Source of the DNA: Paenibacillus sp. FSL K6-1096
GTDB taxonomy: Bacteria > Bacillota > Bacilli > Paenibacillales > Paenibacillaceae
DNA length: 64,000 bases
Direction of reading: 5' to 3'
Assembly (NCBI RefSeq): GCF_037977055.1
Contig: NZ_CP150274.1
Span: 3,100,001-3,164,000, forward strand
Position 1 is the stretch's first letter, and each line of letters starts with the position of its first letter. This document shows, one piece after another, positions 7,831 through 16,861 of this stretch. A model generated the notes under the pieces. That model made no database searches and was not told where the DNA came from. It saw nothing but the letters and a program-made list of their open reading frames with translations. Position numbers and translations under genes: made by a program.

Positions 7831-10620
7831 TTACTTACCACTCTGTTCTGCGCCAGTAACAATTGGGTTACCAGTGATATCAACAATCTTAGAACTGTCT
7901 TTAACCTTGACAGTTATAGTGTTGATAAAGTTTGAACTGAGATCAAGCTTGCCGGCAGTAGCATCCTTCACATAAGCAACGATGTTACTTCCGTTAGAAT
8001 TAATTTCGCTTCCGAAGAAGAGAACATCAGAACCTTGGTACTTACCAGCTTTAACATTGAACGATACATAGTATTTGTTCAAGTCTGTACCAGATGCGAT
8101 GCGGTTACCCATAACAACCTCTGAATCATCAACCAGTACATTGTTGATTCTGAACTCAAAGTTAGAAGCACTCAAAGTTCCAGCGTCTTCTGAGTCAGTT
8201 GCCAAGTTCTTGATTTTCTCGGAGAATTCAAGAATCAGGGACTTACCATCATTTGCAGCTACAGCAGCAGATTTAAATGTTGGTTTAACTCTGTCTGTCA
8301 GGCTGATCTTTGTAGTAGATGCCACTACACCGTTACCTGCAGTATCAGCAATACCGCTAGCAACAAAGTCATAATTCTTAGTTTCGCTGATAGCAGATCC
8401 TGAGAACTGCACTTCTGCAACTGCATCAGTTGGAGCAGTATTTGGACCTTTCAGAGTCTTGATAGTTACATATGCATCTGAAGGGAGAGCCTTGCTATCG
8501 AGAGTGTAGCTGTTAGGATCTCTCAAGCTAGAAACATTCAGACCATTTTCGTCACTAGCATATACATAAACTGTAACAGTGCTGTTGCTAAGCGTGCTGT
8601 CATTGTGCTCTACTTTGTAAATTACTGGAGCCTTGTCATCAGCTGAAGCTGAAGATCCAGTCAGAGACAGTACAGTCGCTGCTAATGAATTCTTAGCGAA
8701 GGAATCATCTGTTACCAAGCCTTCAGGAATACGCAATGTATGCGCACCAGTAAATCCTTTATCCACTTGGTAAGTCACGCTCTTCTTATCGCTGGAAAGC
8801 ACGCCGCTACCCGAAGGAATAGTGGTTGTAATACCACCAGTAGAATCATTGATCAGTGTCAAAGTTTTACCTGCAGCTGGGGACAGTACTTTCTCAGAGA
8901 ACTTGACAACAAGACCTCTGCTTGAGTAAGTCACGCCAGTTACTGTTGGAGCCACTGTGTCCTTTGTGAAAGTAATAGCTTGGGTTACAGGAGTACCCAG
9001 AGTATTACCAATGGTATCCTTAACATTTGCTCCGAACAAGATGGAACCAGTGAAAGTGCTAGTGGCCATTGAGCCCAGTGGTGATCTCAAAGTAACTGTT
9101 GCACTGTCAGAAGTGTTTTCAATGGAGAACACGCCTTTGCTTTCGCCATTAGCATCCAGCAAACGAACGTTACCTACGAGAGAATCGCGGTTAACTTTCT
9201 TGTCGAATACCACTTCAACATAACGATCGCCAACTGGAGTTACGCTCTTGATTACAGGAGCATTAACATCAGAAGACACAGTTACACTTGTTTTAACTGG
9301 GTTTGGAGTAGCAACATTACCAGCGAAGTCAGAAACATTTGTCAGGGACACATCATAAGTTTGGCCACTTGTCAAGGTACCAGTAGTCAAAATGAAGGAA
9401 TCATAAGTGTCACGAGCTACACTTGCAGCAGCACCGTTCACATAAGCAATCAGACCAGAAAGCTTAGTAGGTTCGCTGAATTTCACATAAACCTTATTAG
9501 TTGTCGACTTAGCAACAGCCGTAACAGAAGTTACTGTTGGAGCTACAACGTCAGCAACATTAATCAGATCAGTGAAGGCAGGAACTTCTTCATTCGCTGT
9601 AGTTCTAACATCTTTGCTAACCACTACAGTGTATTGACCTTTAAGGTAGTTAACTTCGCCTGGAACAGTAAGAGTAGCCTGAGTACCATCGCTGTTAAAT
9701 ACAACCTCAGCACCATCAACCACATTCGCAGTTGTCGATACCTTCACAACTTTGACAACATCATCAATCAATTTACCATCAGATACAATGGAATCCTCGG
9801 AAATCTGACGATTGAATTTAACAACCACTTGCTTCGAGTTTGGAGCTTCTACAGATACAACCTTAGGAGCCTGCAGAGTTACTTTTGCAGTGTAGTCCTT
9901 TTCAAGGTGTTTGAAGTTGATTGTTGTTTCAACGCCTGCTACCAGAGCAGTTGTCAGTTCAACAGTTGCAGTAGTTTTGTCAGAGAATGTTACAACTACT
10001 TTGGTTGGGCTTACTGCTTCAGCAGAAGCTACAGTCAAAGTAGGCTGGCTACCCATCTGATCAACAGCATATGCAGTTTGAACTACCAGAGCACGGTCAG
10101 CATTGCCTTTGAAGTTAACACTCTGAGCAATCAGACCTTCGTTGATTACTGCTTGCACAAAGCCTTTAGCCCATGCAGATGCATTGTTGTCAGTTGTAGT
10201 AGGCTGTTCCAGCTTCAGAGCACGGAACAGTACAGTTGCAACTTCTTCAACAGTTACTTTACCGTTGTAGTTGAAGATACCTTTAACAGTATCTTGACCC
10301 TGCATCAATCCTGCTGCAGTAACGGCTTCGATATAAGGAACAGCCCAGTTAGAAGCTGTGTAGCCTTTATCGCTGTAAGTCAGCTTGCCAGTTACTTCTT
10401 GAAGACCGAACAGTTTAGTAACGATCTTAGCGAATTCTGCGCGAGTCAGATCCTTTTCAAGGTGAGCCTTACCATCTGGGTATCCGTTCAGAATACCTTT
10501 TGCTGCCAGAGCGTTGAATGCTTGCTCAGGTGTTGCTTGTGCTGTTTCACCAAATGCTACAGAGGCAAACATCGAGAATGCCATTGCTGTAGACAATGCT
10601 ACGGATAAAATTTTCTTCAT
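7831..10620 (-). CDS. Probable main S-layer protein: N-terminal SLH domains plus Ig/SwmB-like repeats
   Basis: This 929-residue protein starts MKKILSVALSTAM at 10620 behind a near-perfect AAGGAGGAG site; an upstream ATG at 10692 was rejected. The signal peptide ends near SVAFGE. SLH domains occupy residues about 28-195 (LTRAEFAKIVTKLFG is the best conserved), opposite in placement to the other two SLH proteins here. The rest is Ig/SwmB-like modules of about 90-100 residues, each opening with phrases such as APTVTSVTA or APVIKSVTP. Composition is notably more A/T-rich than its neighbours and Lys/Thr/Val/Ser-rich. Together with the ideal ribosome site, long leader, strong promoter and strong terminator, this points to very high expression and the structural S-layer role. 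Assignment as the main S-layer protein is inference. Confidence 0.88.
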   Translation of the reverse strand: MKKILSVALSTAMAFSMFASVAFGETAQATPEQAFNALAAKGILNGYPDGKAHLEKDLTRAEFAKIVTKLFGLQEVTGKLTYSDKGYTASNWAVPYIEAVTAAGLMQGQDTVKGIFNYNGKVTVEEVATVLFRALKLEQPTTTDNNASAWAKGFVQAVINEGLIAQSVNFKGNADRALVVQTAYAVDQMGSQPTLTVASAEAVSPTKVVVTFSDKTTATVELTTALVAGVETTINFKHLEKDYTAKVTLQAPKVVSVEAPNSKQVVVKFNRQISEDSIVSDGKLIDDVVKVVKVSTTANVVDGAEVVFNSDGTQATLTVPGEVNYLKGQYTVVVSKDVRTTANEEVPAFTDLINVADVVAPTVTSVTAVAKSTTNKVYVKFSEPTKLSGLIAYVNGAAASVARDTYDSFILTTGTLTSGQTYDVSLTNVSDFAGNVATPNPVKTSVTVSSDVNAPVIKSVTPVGDRYVEVVFDKKVNRDSLVGNVRLLDANGESKGVFSIENTSDSATVTLRSPLGSMATSTFTGSILFGANVKDTIGNTLGTPVTQAITFTKDTVAPTVTGVTYSSRGLVVKFSEKVLSPAAGKTLTLINDSTGGITTTIPSGSGVLSSDKKSVTYQVDKGFTGAHTLRIPEGLVTDDSFAKNSLAATVLSLTGSSASADDKAPVIYKVEHNDSTLSNSTVTVYVYASDENGLNVSSLRDPNSYTLDSKALPSDAYVTIKTLKGPNTAPTDAVAEVQFSGSAISETKNYDFVASGIADTAGNGVVASTTKISLTDRVKPTFKSAAVAANDGKSLILEFSEKIKNLATDSEDAGTLSASNFEFRINNVLVDDSEVVMGNRIASGTDLNKYYVSFNVKAGKYQGSDVLFFGSEINSNGSNIVAYVKDATAGKLDLSSNFINTITVKVKDSSKIVDITGNPIVTGAEQSGK

Positions 10621-10816
10621 AACCTTTTTTTCTCCTCCTTGGACATTCATAAACTGGGAATTTTCTTTAGTTGTGTAGCTCATATCACTCATTTGTCGAG
10701 CACCCCCTTTCCCGAGTTGAGCATATTAAGTATAAATAATGTCTGTGACGGGTATCACAGAAACTCGTAAACAGTCTCAAGGCATAGTAATACTAGATTC
10801 CTAATTCTACCTAAGT

Positions 10817-10845
10817 ATTATACAATGTGCCTCTAGTCACGTAAA
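10817..10845 (-). promoter_or_regulatory. Sigma-A promoter for the S-layer gene (proximal)
   Basis: Minus strand: -35 TTTACG (10840-10845), 17-bp spacer, perfect -10 TATAAT (10817-10822). It would give a leader of about 190 nucleotides. Confidence 0.7.
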
Positions 10846-11061
10846 GCTTAATTTTTCCATTTGGCAATGCAGGCTGCCTGCTGACCGCTCCGCTACTGCC
10901 TTGTGCAAGTGACTCTACACCTTAAACGCAATAGTTTTGAAAAAGTTGCGCTTTGGTTGAAAAAACTTTTTTGAACCTGATGTATCCCGGCCCTAGATCT
11001 CTAGAAGATACAATATGTATGCTCTACTAACTATTGTTAATGTTGGGTGGCTACGGGAATC

Positions 11062-11090
11062 AGTATAGCATAGACACTTTCTGGACGTCA
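11062..11090 (-). promoter_or_regulatory. Candidate distal sigma-A promoter for the S-layer gene
   Basis: Minus strand: -35 TGACGT (11085-11090), 17-bp spacer, -10 TATACT (11062-11067) with an extended TGC in front. It would give a leader of about 435 nucleotides. The -35 is weak, the extended -10 is good. Confidence 0.5.
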
Positions 11091-11220
11091 TTAAGCAAAA
11101 TTTGTTAAGTTTAACAGCACTTATTACCTATTATAAAGGATATATATGGGTACACCGTTTGAGCTAATAAGTAATTACCCACTACATATAAAGATTAACA
11201 CGCTTGGGCGGTAACCAGCA

Positions 11221-11253
11221 AATTAAAAGGCTGCCGGTAACCCCGGCAGCCTT
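11221..11253 (-). terminator. Terminator after the 113-residue gene
   Basis: A perfect 11-bp GC-rich stem (11227-11237 with 11243-11253, 5-base loop) is followed on the minus strand by TTTTAATT. Confidence 0.85.
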
Positions 11254-11271
11254 CCTCTGTTATATTCATAA

Positions 11272-11613
11272 TTAGCGGATCTTCATGGAGAGCTGGATTA
11301 GCTCCTGGCGTTTCTCAGGGCTTGAATTCACGTTCTCATACATAGCATCAATGGCGGCACGGTTCTCGCGGTAGCTCTTCTCATGCTTGATTGTGGAATG
11401 GGACCACTCGATCAAGGCGTTCTCAGCGATCACCAGATCGTTGTAGGCGTCATGGAAGCCAGTAGCTTGAACCAGCTCTTCCATCACTTCCTGAGTAATC
11501 TCCATTACAGCACGTTTAGCCGCAATTTCCTTTTCCATAACCTTTGCTCTATTCTCAAACATATTCTTTGCTTTCATGTAATCCAATTGCGCCTTAGATA
11601 AAATCGGTTTCAT
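11272..11613 (-). CDS. Uncharacterised small helical protein
   Basis: No family recognised. The 113-residue protein has no signal peptide or membrane segment, is Lys/Glu/Met/Ala-rich and should be almost entirely alpha-helical, possibly coiled coil (for example NRAKVMEKEIAAKRAVMEI). The ATG at 11613 follows AAGGAG with ideal spacing, and a strong private terminator follows the stop, so it looks like a real single-gene unit. It sits between two SLH genes, but nothing in the sequence shows that it works with them. Confidence 0.75.
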   Translation of the reverse strand: MKPILSKAQLDYMKAKNMFENRAKVMEKEIAAKRAVMEITQEVMEELVQATGFHDAYNDLVIAENALIEWSHSTIKHEKSYRENRAAIDAMYENVNSSPEKRQELIQLSMKIR

Positions 11614-11723
11614 CGATAGCTTTCTCCTTCTTGCATTAAATGTTTGTGCTTACAGCTTCTTAGGTCATTGTAACGCAAAGTTACACACAATTCAAAGATT
11701 TGTATTTGGAAAATGTAAAAGAC

Positions 11724-11763
11724 AAGCCTCCCTCCCGTGGACGGGGAGTTGGAGGCTTTTTTT
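11724..11763. terminator. Hairpin between SLH gene and 113-residue gene, best U-tract on the plus strand
   Basis: AAGCCTCC (11724-11731) pairs with GGAGGCTT (11751-11758), extended inward by CTCCC/GGGAG. Seven T residues follow on the plus strand (11757-11763). On the minus strand the stem is followed by GTCTTTTAC. It probably ends the SLH transcript coming from 11787 and also blocks plus-strand transcription. Confidence 0.7.
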
Positions 11764-11786
11764 GCTTCATATATAAATGTAATTCT

Positions 11787-14700
11787 CTATAGTCTCTTCA
11801 TCTTAGCCATAATCCGCTTTGCCATCACTGCCGCGTCCGCTCTGGTGAAATTAGCCTGCGGATCGAAGCGGAAGGTCGCTTTCTTCTGTCCCGCTACCAG
11901 CTTGTTCTCAATCCCCGACATTACACCGGCCTTGTAGGCGGCCAGGATAGATGGTGCTGAGTACACTGATACAATCGAGCCGGTATCCGTAAAGAGCTTC
12001 TGGAGAGCCGCCAGATCTTTAGCATTGTCGCCCAGCTTGAGGCTCATGGCCCGGGCGATCATTACCGCCGCATCTTCTCTGGAGAGTGTACGGTTAGGCG
12101 AGAAGATTCTTGGTGCCGTTCCCCGGATAATCCCTTTGCGGACCGCTGTCTCGATGTAACGGTAATCCCAGTGGTAATCGCTGTATCTCACCACATCGGA
12201 GAAGGTCAGATTATTAGGTTCATAATCCAGCTGTATCCCCATAATCTTAACCAGCATGGTAGCGAACTCACCACGGGTCACATTCTCATATACGCCGAAC
12301 TCGTTCGCATCCTTGGCATTCATAATGCCTCTGGACAGCACGGTCTCCAGCTCGCTGCGCGCATAGGTGTGGGAGACAATATCGTCATAGCTGTAACGCA
12401 GACTCATTACTGTATAGTATCCGAAGCCGTCAAAGGTAGCTGTAATCGTCTTACTGCCGGTATTCACTACCCCGCCCATGTTGTACCAGGTTCCGTCGAC
12501 ATTCTTCCATACAGAAATATTGGAGGTTGCCGCATTAACAATACTCGGATCATATTTCAGCGTGATCTTCCCTTGCTGTGTAGGCTCCATCCATCTGCCC
12601 ATATGCCCAAGGAAGGACTCATTGCCTTTCTTATATGGATGGGAAGCCACTACGGTTGAGTAGTCATTGATTGAATTCGCCGATACGAAATACCCCGGGT
12701 CAATCCAATACAGATTGGATGCATACCCGTAGTGAAGCTTAGGGGTCATGTAGGCAGCGGCCAAGCTGCTGGCAGGCACCTCAACCAGCTTGCCGTCCTG
12801 ATAGCTTGTACCGTCGAACTCGCCCACCGGATTGTACTGCTTCACGGTACGTCCATCCTGTTTATCGGCAATGCCGAGCAGGATATACTGATCGTTGAAC
12901 AGATTGATCTGTCTTGTATTGGTCGTCCCTGGTGCCGGGGTAGCATCCCGCAGCATCGTTCCTTTGGGGAATACAATGCTGACTGCATTCTGGAAGGCGG
13001 TCAGCTTACCGGAGGAGTTCAGCGTCGTCTTGAGCTGTGAGCCTTGCAGCACTTCATCCGAGTAGGTCACATCAAAGGAACCGTTGGTTTTGGTTGTCCC
13101 TGTTGTTACGGTGAACTTAATGGTGTTCTTACCTTTCTTCAGACCCTTAAGCTCCAGACGGAAGATGTCCTTGTTGCCCTTGACCATAGCTTCCTTGCCA
13201 ATCAGAATGCTCGTTGCCCCTTCTGCCTGAATGCTGACATCAAGGAAATTCTGTTTGATAATGCCCTCATTAGGAAGCTTAGGTGACAGAATGCTGTAAG
13301 GAGGCACCTCACGGGTAATCAGCAGCGTCTGGGTAACAGCGGCCGTTCCCAATCTCCCTGTGATTACAAAGGTCTGCAGGCCTGTTGTCGGCAGCTCCTG
13401 GTTTTTAATGATAAATTCGCCATCTTTAGTAGTAGGTACTGTCAAATAGGCCGACTGTGTAGTCCATGATCCATTATTAGTATTGTCCGTTTTATAATCA
13501 GCCACAGCATACTGTTTGCCGTCCTTCATAACAACAACCTGGGTAGCGTTGCTAGCAACAAAACGGATATCCGCAGTAGATTGGTTGGTTGTATAATTCA
13601 GGTCTGAATTCTTAATAAATAACTTGTCCGGATCTGTAGTCTGACCTACCGGATATGGAGCAGCGCCATTAATATTAGGAGCATTATCCGGGAAGAAATA
13701 AACCGTAAGATTCGTTGATACCGGAACACCATTTGCCACACCTGTAATGGCAATTTTGTTCGGGCCTGAAACCATCGAAATACCAGCGGCATTATTAGTA
13801 ATCGTGTAACTAAAATCATCATCCGCAATCGTTGGAGTAACTGTTGTACCATTAACAGTAATTTTAACTGATGCTTTGTCAGCAGCAGGGAAGTTCACCA
13901 ATCGTCCCTTAATGGCACTGAAATCAGCTGCGTATTTAAATACCTGGTTATTGTAAATATTAGACACATCGATAAACGGGGCTGAGACATAATTAACGGA
14001 TAATACTCTCGTATCAATAACCAACCCGTTTTTCTTCAAATCAATCTGCAGAGTCTGTTCCCCTGAAGGCATACCCGTAATCTTAAATACTCTATACCCT
14101 TGTGAGGTCTTCATTGTATTCCCATCCACAACAAAACGTGAGGAAACCTTGGTGCCATTCTGGTAAGAGCTGATCTCCAGATTATCCGGAGCTGTTGCGG
14201 TCTCGCTGGTCTTCACCATCAGCCACAAAGGAAGCTCAAACAGGTTGGAGTTTCCAGTGAATACGCCTGATGAAGAATACGTAATCGTAGTACTCCCTGA
14301 TGGACTGTAAAGCTGCTCGACCTCAGTAATGGAAGGATCATTCGCATTACGGTAAGTGAAATCTAGCGGATTGATACCCTTGCCGTCATAGGTTCCATTG
14401 TTAGTGCTGAAGGTAATCACATATTTACCATTAGTTGAAATAGTGACATCATCAGCACTGGTATATTTAAAGGTGATGAACTCTCCCGATTTAGCTCCAC
14501 TACCGATAACCGTAGCTTCATTATTCGTGATAGGTACACTGTTACCGGTAGTGGTATTCTTGATGCTAAAAGTTAAATTCGAAAGAGGCGGCGTCGCTGT
14601 ATCCTCAGCCACTCTAAAGGTAATGGAGCCGGATAATTTACCAGTAACCTGAGTATCTGCACCTGTCGGGGATACTACCTTCCCCGCATCCAGTGCGTAA

Positions 14701-15434
14701 GAGCCGATTGTGGTTTTGTTCGGCGTCCCCTTATCAATCGGCGCATATACCACTTCGCGTGTTACCGCGTAAGTGCGTGTTCCCGAATCTGTAGTTGCAA
14801 CAAAGGTCAGCTTGTTAAGCCCCGCCGTCAACGGGAGGTCGGCAATGACAAAGGTACTGCTGCCGCCGTTAAACATCTTGGTGTTGTTGACCATCACCTC
14901 GGTAGCATTAGGGGCTTCGAGCGTGAGTGTCAGTCCCGCAGTATTAACCATCGCAGGTGTATTCTCACTTAGCAAGGTGCCATCGGGTAGAGCAATATTA
15001 TAAATGGCCGGCACGTTGGAGAAATTAACATAGGCCTCACCACTGGCCAGACTTCCTGTCGCGGTTGTCCCGTAAATGGTGATCCGGTTGAGACCCTGGC
15101 TTAGCTTCACATTTGGAAAACGGAAGAATTTCTCGTTCTCTATGATCGGCTTCACATCGGCGCCGCTTGCTCCCGGCACGTCATTGCCGTTCACGATCCC
15201 GTCTACCTTGTAATAAATGCTGTCGGCAGAAACCCCATTGAACGTACCTTCCACGTCAACCGTGCTTGTATTTACTGAAGTTGGGGCAGCCTTGTCTGTA
15301 CTGAACTTGGTGAACTGGAAGTATTGCCCTGCCGGAGCATCCTCCGCATATACAGCGCCTGCTGACGAAAGTGTGGACAGCAGCATCACTACTGCCATGA
15401 ACATACCGCCTATCGCCTTCAATCTTTTCTTCAC
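11787..15434 (-). CDS. Large exported surface protein with three C-terminal SLH domains
   Basis: The 1215-residue protein starts with GTG at 15434, behind TAGGAGG. A signal peptide MKKRLKAIGGMFMAVVMLLS ends near AVYAED. The body consists of repeated beta-sandwich-like segments with recurrent phrases (GLNRITIYGTT, GLNKLTFVATT, GPNKIAITGVA, GLQTFVITGRL), suggesting five or more related modules. The C-terminal 195 residues contain three SLH domains (NVTRGEFATMLVKIMG, TLSREDAAVMIARAMS, NFTRADAAVMAKRIMA). It should bind the pyruvylated wall polysaccharide made by the genes immediately upstream. Gene size and layout parallel the 1068-5105 protein, but the repeat modules differ. Substrate or adhesive role is unknown. 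Confidence 0.88.
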   Translation of the reverse strand: MKKRLKAIGGMFMAVVMLLSTLSSAGAVYAEDAPAGQYFQFTKFSTDKAAPTSVNTSTVDVEGTFNGVSADSIYYKVDGIVNGNDVPGASGADVKPIIENEKFFRFPNVKLSQGLNRITIYGTTATGSLASGEAYVNFSNVPAIYNIALPDGTLLSENTPAMVNTAGLTLTLEAPNATEVMVNNTKMFNGGSSTFVIADLPLTAGLNKLTFVATTDSGTRTYAVTREVVYAPIDKGTPNKTTIGSYALDAGKVVSPTGADTQVTGKLSGSITFRVAEDTATPPLSNLTFSIKNTTTGNSVPITNNEATVIGSGAKSGEFITFKYTSADDVTISTNGKYVITFSTNNGTYDGKGINPLDFTYRNANDPSITEVEQLYSPSGSTTITYSSSGVFTGNSNLFELPLWLMVKTSETATAPDNLEISSYQNGTKVSSRFVVDGNTMKTSQGYRVFKITGMPSGEQTLQIDLKKNGLVIDTRVLSVNYVSAPFIDVSNIYNNQVFKYAADFSAIKGRLVNFPAADKASVKITVNGTTVTPTIADDDFSYTITNNAAGISMVSGPNKIAITGVANGVPVSTNLTVYFFPDNAPNINGAAPYPVGQTTDPDKLFIKNSDLNYTTNQSTADIRFVASNATQVVVMKDGKQYAVADYKTDNTNNGSWTTQSAYLTVPTTKDGEFIIKNQELPTTGLQTFVITGRLGTAAVTQTLLITREVPPYSILSPKLPNEGIIKQNFLDVSIQAEGATSILIGKEAMVKGNKDIFRLELKGLKKGKNTIKFTVTTGTTKTNGSFDVTYSDEVLQGSQLKTTLNSSGKLTAFQNAVSIVFPKGTMLRDATPAPGTTNTRQINLFNDQYILLGIADKQDGRTVKQYNPVGEFDGTSYQDGKLVEVPASSLAAAYMTPKLHYGYASNLYWIDPGYFVSANSINDYSTVVASHPYKKGNESFLGHMGRWMEPTQQGKITLKYDPSIVNAATSNISVWKNVDGTWYNMGGVVNTGSKTITATFDGFGYYTVMSLRYSYDDIVSHTYARSELETVLSRGIMNAKDANEFGVYENVTRGEFATMLVKIMGIQLDYEPNNLTFSDVVRYSDYHWDYRYIETAVRKGIIRGTAPRIFSPNRTLSREDAAVMIARAMSLKLGDNAKDLAALQKLFTDTGSIVSVYSAPSILAAYKAGVMSGIENKLVAGQKKATFRFDPQANFTRADAAVMAKRIMAKMKRL

Positions 15435-15540
15435 GTAAGAAACCTCCTACTGCTATTTGGTGTATTGTCGGCCTGTGCAGCATTCCGCGTCTTAACCAAC
15501 TCTCTATTTTTATCGGACAAGGATTGACTAATAATTAGCA

Positions 15541-15576
15541 AAAAAACAAAAAACCTTACTCCAGTGGAGTAAGGTT
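15541..15576 (-). terminator. Terminator after tagO
   Basis: A perfect 11-bp stem (15552-15562 with 15566-15576, loop AGT) runs into a T-rich tract on the minus strand, closing the wall-polysaccharide gene group. Confidence 0.9.
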
Positions 15577-15620
15577 AGAAGTATCATGCAATTTAGAATG
15601 GATAATGGCAGATGTTCATT

Positions 15621-16748
15621 CTAAGATTTGGAGCTGCGCTCAGGATCGAGCTTCATCCGCATTCTCAGGAACAAGTCAATTACCGGACGTTTGGTCTTGC
15701 TGATGACACCCGTGATCTCTGCACCAATCTGCAGGAAGAAGAGCATCACACAGATGACTACAAAGGTAACCCAGTTGGCTTCGTACAGCGAAGCGGAGGT
15801 CTGAATGACAGCCAGGATACCGAAGAAAGCGGCGATGCCGTAAATGATCAGTACCGTCTGGCGGTGGCTGAAGCCCAGTTCACGCAGACAGTGATGAAGA
15901 TGACCCTTGTCAGGCGCGAAGATCGGCTTCTTCTGCAGCTTGCGCCGTACAATAGCGAAGAAGGTATCCGAGAGCGGCACCCCGATAATCAGGAGCGGTG
16001 TGATAAACGAAACCACGGCAATCTGTTTGAAGCCAAGCAGCGCCAGCAGCGCCAGGCAGAAGCCCAGGAACAGAGAGCCGGTGTCGCCCATGAAAATCTT
16101 CGCCGGGTGGAAGTTGAAGAACAGGAAGCCGAGAATACTTCCCAGAAGCAGCAGGCACAGCAGGGCAACCATGGTGTTCCCCATCAGGAAGGCCATTACA
16201 GCAATGGTAGCAATCGCGATACCGGATACACCGGCAGCCAGCCCGTCCAGACCGTCAATCAGGTTCACGGCGTTCGTGACACCGACAATCCAGAAGATGG
16301 TCAGCGGGATTGCAATCCAGCTCTCCAGCGAGGAATAACTATTATGAAAAGGAATATTTACGAAGTCAACCGTGATGCCGAACCCGAACACAACGATGCA
16401 GGCTGCGGCAATCTGGCCCAACAGCTTCACCTTGGCTGACAGCTCAAACCGGTCGTCCAGTGCACCGATCAGCACAATCAGTCCGCCGCCGCACAGCAGC
16501 GCTTTGATGAAGCCCGATTCACGCGGAGTGAATTCATACGGAATAATCGGTAATACGGCAAGCAGGCCTAACACAAACGCCAGAAAGATGCCGAGTCCGC
16601 CGAGGCGGGGCATGATCTTCGTATGCACTTTACGGGCATTGGGCGTATCCGTCGCACCGATCTTCACAGCAAATCTCTTCACGAGCGGTGTCAAAAGCAG
16701 TGCAAGCCCCATGCACACAATAAATCCGGCGATGTATATGATTAACAT
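15621..16748 (-). CDS. tagO: Undecaprenyl-phosphate N-acetylglucosaminyl-1-phosphate transferase (TagO/WecA family)
   Basis: The 375-residue polytopic membrane protein transfers GlcNAc-1-phosphate onto undecaprenyl phosphate, the first lipid-linked step of secondary wall polymer synthesis. Family signatures are visible: GALDDRFELSAK, NAVNLIDGLDGLAAG, and FMGDTGSLFLGF, the last two being the metal- and substrate-binding loops of the MraY/WecA superfamily. About ten hydrophobic segments are evident. It follows tagA by 113 bases with no convincing terminator between them, so it may be the last gene of the DUF5693-csaB-tagA-tagO group. In Paenibacillus such an enzyme would start the polysaccharide that CsaB pyruvylates for SLH binding. 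Confidence 0.93.
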   Translation of the reverse strand: MLIIYIAGFIVCMGLALLLTPLVKRFAVKIGATDTPNARKVHTKIMPRLGGLGIFLAFVLGLLAVLPIIPYEFTPRESGFIKALLCGGGLIVLIGALDDRFELSAKVKLLGQIAAACIVVFGFGITVDFVNIPFHNSYSSLESWIAIPLTIFWIVGVTNAVNLIDGLDGLAAGVSGIAIATIAVMAFLMGNTMVALLCLLLLGSILGFLFFNFHPAKIFMGDTGSLFLGFCLALLALLGFKQIAVVSFITPLLIIGVPLSDTFFAIVRRKLQKKPIFAPDKGHLHHCLRELGFSHRQTVLIIYGIAAFFGILAVIQTSASLYEANWVTFVVICVMLFFLQIGAEITGVISKTKRPVIDLFLRMRMKLDPERSSKS

Positions 16749-16861
16749 TAGTCAAGTCGACCCCCATTTCTCTACCGCATTGAATTATACGCTGAACCAA
16801 AAACAAATTCCAATACTGTTTTTAGGCTGTTACACGGATTTTTTCAGTAAATATCCCCATT

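Larger units (their letters stand above)
10621..11220 (-). other. Long non-coding leader of the S-layer gene
   Basis: About 600 bases without a credible gene separate the S-layer start from the preceding terminator. The stretch is A/T-rich, holds two candidate promoters (10817-10845 and 11062-11090), and includes an imperfect inverted repeat at 10954-10976 built of A6 and T6 runs. S-layer genes of Gram-positive bacteria often have long, stable leaders and more than one promoter; that role here is inferred. Confidence 0.6.
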
